Assembly: GCA_963704515.1 (NCBI GenBank)
Contig: OY969913.1
Span: forward strand, 620,001-684,000
DNA length: 64,000 bases
Direction of reading: 5' to 3'
Source of the DNA: VRUE01 sp963704515
Lineage (GTDB): Bacteria; Actinomycetota; Thermoleophilia; Solirubrobacterales; 70-9
How positions within the stretch are numbered: the stretch's first letter is position 1; every line of letters begins with the position of its first letter. The notes beneath the pieces were generated by a model that saw only the letters and a program-made list of their open reading frames with translations, made no database searches and was not told the DNA's origin. The translations under genes and the position numbers were made by a program. Positions 61,950 to 64,000 of the stretch are shown here, piece by piece.

Positions 61950-62181
61950 CGAACCAAGCAAGACCCTCGTCCTCGATCGGCGCTGGCCCCGCGGCCACGC
62001 GTGTCGACCCGGTACACCGGCGCAGCCGCTTCGCGAGCGCAATGCGGCTGGGCTTCCCGGCAGAGCGCTCTCTACTGCTCTCAGGCGAGAGTAGGACGCC
62101 GGGGTGCGGTGTACGGGACAGGTTTTGGCGACACGCCGGAGTCTCCGATCCGCTGTAGGCCCCCCGACCCTTACCCACTCA

Positions 62182-63024
62182 TTACGCGCATCGCTCCATC
62201 ATCGAAAGCAGCTGTCCGTACGGAGACGTGCCGCCCAGCACGTCTCTGTTGGACTCGAGGAAGGACAGGGGAACCTTGCAATCGGCTCCTTGGTCGACCA
62301 GGTATTCGATCACCGGGAGGTTTACTCGCGGGGGGACGGAATCGGTTTCGCGCTGGACGATCCAGAACAAGAGCGAGCCGACAAACACCCCTCCTGAGTA
62401 GCCACCCGTGTAGCCCTTCGGGGTGAGATCCGTTTCGAAGATCAAGGGCAGGAAGCCTTCCGTGAGTTTGTCCATGATGAAGCTGTCTTGCAGTTCTTCG
62501 TCGACCTGGAACCCGGCGGCGTAAAAGGTCTTCAGCAAGGCGATCGGGTCGCCGTTCTGGGGGACGCCCTGAAACCCGAAGATGATCGCGCTCGTGCCAT
62601 CGTGAAGCGTCGTGGCGCTCAGCCCCGACTTGAGATAAAGGGCGACGACGCTGGTGTTGCGTTCGACGATCGCTTCGACGAAGCCTTCCTCGGACCACGA
62701 TCCGGTGAGCTTCACAATTCGTGCTCGGGGGTTGCGGCTCAAGCCGTCCTTCGCGGTGGTGATCTTGAGCGAGCAGTCGACATTGCCGCTGAAGCCGCCG
62801 AAGTTGGCGTCGCTACACGTGGAATTTCCGTTGGCCTTGCTCTTGTCCTGGACCACGGTCGTCGAGTGCCCCCCCTCGCCTTGGCCGAAGACGAAGTAGA
62901 CGATCGTCGCTGCGACGACGCTCGCGATGATACCGCCGACAATCGTGGTGCCGAGCTTGCTGTTCACCCGCCTTCTGATTCGCCCCAAAAGAGTCGGTAC
63001 GGGCGTCTTCCGGTGCTCGACCAT
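62182..63024 (-). CDS. Single-pass membrane protein, hypothetical
   Basis: 280 residues: basic N-terminus (RKTPVPTLLGRIRRRVNSKLG), one transmembrane helix (TIVGGIIASVVAATIVYFVFG, about 27-47), then a domain probably outside the cell. The C-terminal segment LPVIEYLVDQGADCKVPLSFLES resembles one ankyrin-type helix pair. No function recognised. ATG start at 63024. Confidence 0.65.
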   Translation of the reverse strand: MVEHRKTPVPTLLGRIRRRVNSKLGTTIVGGIIASVVAATIVYFVFGQGEGGHSTTVVQDKSKANGNSTCSDANFGGFSGNVDCSLKITTAKDGLSRNPRARIVKLTGSWSEEGFVEAIVERNTSVVALYLKSGLSATTLHDGTSAIIFGFQGVPQNGDPIALLKTFYAAGFQVDEELQDSFIMDKLTEGFLPLIFETDLTPKGYTGGYSGGVFVGSLLFWIVQRETDSVPPRVNLPVIEYLVDQGADCKVPLSFLESNRDVLGGTSPYGQLLSMMERCA

Positions 63025-63282
63025 CTTGAAAGCCTACGGTGCTTCACTCGCGCGGGCCCCTACCGGCGCCAGTTCGGTAGCAGGGAATCAGCGTCTGCCA
63101 GATCGGCGACTCTTTAGTCGCAGTCGGCAGGCGCTGGCAGTGCGCATCGGTGCTACTCGGACGTCAACTCTCAGACCGAATAGAGCCACAGACGCTGCTG
63201 CTCTGCACGATTTGCAAGCACAGACCGAGGCCCGCTCGTGACTCACTCGGACGAGATTCAAGAGCCAATCGTCGATGGAACT

Positions 63283-63612
63283 CTATGGCGACAACTCGGA
63301 GGCGAGCATATCCCTGATCGTGCCTTCGGCGATGCCCGGCAAGTCTCGGGTTGGAATACTCCTGACCTGGGCCATCATCCGGGCGTGATCTCCGGCAGCA
63401 CGCGTCGCCTTCTTCAATGCCTTGTCGTTTCCCAACTCGCCTGCGGCGACGGCGAACGCCTCCCTGAGTTGTTTGCTGAAGTGCTGGCCGTGGACCACTT
63501 CGTCCGCCGTGCCCGGTGGCAGCTCGCCGAAGGCCTGTTGGGCAACCACTCCGCCGATGAACTCGGATTCCTTCTTGAGTTGCTTGACAGCAGGACTATC
63601 GAACAATCCCAT
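63283..63612 (-). CDS. Hypothetical protein
   Basis: 109 residues: MGLFDSPAVKQLKKESEFIGGVVAQQAFGELPPGTADEVVHGQHFSKQLREAFAVAAGEL... A good ribosome-binding site (GGAGG, six bases before ATG 63612) supports it. No family recognised. It ends close to the IS3 right end. Confidence 0.7.
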   Translation of the reverse strand: MGLFDSPAVKQLKKESEFIGGVVAQQAFGELPPGTADEVVHGQHFSKQLREAFAVAAGELGNDKALKKATRAAGDHARMMAQVRSIPTRDLPGIAEGTIRDMLASELSP

Positions 63613-63666
63613 TGTGTGCCTCCACGCTCGCGCTCACCCGTCACAGGGTCTCAGAAATGCCCGATC

Positions 63667-64000
63667 TGAACCGCCCCGGCTTTCTTGGAGACGCTTTTCA
63701 TTGGGGACTCAACTCCGCCAGGTAGTTCGCCTCGAACTCAACGGGCGGGATATCACCGCAGGCTCCATGGAGCCTGCGGTGATTGAACCAGTCGACCCAG
63801 GTAAGGGTCGCCAGCTCGACGTCGGAGACCGTCTTCCACGGCCCCCTCGGCTCGATCATCTCGGTCTTGAAGAGGCCGATAGTCGTCTCGGCCAGGGCGT
63901 TGTCGTAAGCGTCGCCGACCGAGCCGACCGAGGGATCGACGCCGGCCTCGATCAGCCGGCGAGTGAAGGAGAAGCTGGTGTATTGACTGCCGGCATCGGA
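63667..64000 (-). mobile_element. IS3-family insertion sequence, right end (partial)
   Basis: The end TGAACCGCCCCGGC at 63667-63680, followed by TTTCTTGGAGAC, matches the TG-terminated inverted repeats of actinobacterial IS3 elements. It lies about 30 bp beyond the transposase stop codon. The other end is outside the window, so target duplication cannot be checked. Confidence 0.75.
63698..64000 (-). CDS. IS3-family transposase OrfB, C-terminal part (5' end outside window)
   Basis: The minus-strand frame open at base 64000 reads SDAGSQYTSFSFTRRLIEAG, GSVGDAYDNALAETTIGLFKTE (rve integrase core with the final DDE Glu in NALAE), TWVDWFNHRRLHGACGDIPP and EANYLAELSPQ, stopping at TGA 63700-63698. 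This is the classic OrfB C-terminus. The N-terminal two-thirds and OrfA lie beyond the window. Confidence 0.93.
   Translation of the reverse strand, partial: SDAGSQYTSFSFTRRLIEAGVDPSVGSVGDAYDNALAETTIGLFKTEMIEPRGPWKTVSDVELATLTWVDWFNHRRLHGACGDIPPVEFEANYLAELSPQ

Noticed and set aside
61553..62426. Plus-strand frames opposite the zinc-finger gene and beyond
   Set aside because: They are Arg/Ser-rich shadows; the minus-strand protein has ordered cysteine pairs.
58635..64000. Attachment-site duplication of tRNA-Val
   Set aside because: I looked for the tRNA 3' end again downstream and found none within the window; it may lie beyond the edge.

Overview
The window is a very GC-rich bacterial chromosome segment. 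Its gene content points to a high-GC actinobacterium, most likely of the Thermoleophilia/Solirubrobacterales type. This is inferred from an HspR-type chaperone operon, an Ino1/inositol-lipid cluster, an F420-type LLM oxidoreductase, a ThiS-ThiG fusion and frequent GTG/TTG starts. No 16S gene is present, so the assignment is not proven.

Layout. 1-8.7 kb: lipB (cut by the edge), a multi-pass membrane protein, then a minus-strand oxo-acid dehydrogenase operon (lpd, an HCCA-isomerase/DsbA-like protein, E1 alpha, E1 beta, E2), consistent with LipB supplying its lipoyl group. 8.2-11.8 kb: thiamine genes, with thiE on the minus strand and a TPP riboswitch driving thiO and a fused thiS-thiG on the plus strand. 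tRNA-Lys(UUU), a LOG-type protein and a hipBA-like toxin-antitoxin pair follow. 14.4-32.8 kb: a dispersed purine cluster on the minus strand (purH-purN-purF; purL-purQ-purS-purC; purB; purE-purD-GYD protein). It is interrupted by accessory genes: a secreted protein, a TetR/MFS efflux pair, a DUF4143 ATPase, a P450, a GST-like protein and vapBC. purM and purK are not in the window.

32.9-43.4 kb: a wall hydrolase with a membrane-anchored partner, a stand-alone AAA ATPase with a perfect palindrome at its promoter, and a compact chaperone operon dnaK-grpE-dnaJ-hspR-clpB. 43.6-58.6 kb: two exonuclease/endonuclease/phosphatase proteins, cytochrome c with endonuclease III, an inositol-phospholipid group (PAP2, CDP-alcohol phosphatidyltransferase, ino1, GT/PHP protein), a UDG-like protein, an LLM oxidoreductase, a TrmA-family methyltransferase, a histone-like protein, argF, lgt, prmC and lysS. 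58.6-64 kb: beyond tRNA-Val(UAC) the sequence becomes accessory: an unrecognised five-gene operon with two XRE regulators and an SSB-like OB protein, three hypothetical genes, and the end of an IS3-family element.

The most unusual signal is a roughly 90-bp structured repeat in three copies: one inside the E2 gene, one just upstream of E2, and one inside grpE. The stem arms differ between copies but stay complementary within each copy, and the two genic copies are translated in frame as flexible linkers. Other items worth checking are the buried ThiS di-glycine, the altered lysine pocket of LysRS, the AT-rich palindromic promoters of the hipBA and AAA genes, and the tRNA-Val-adjacent operon.
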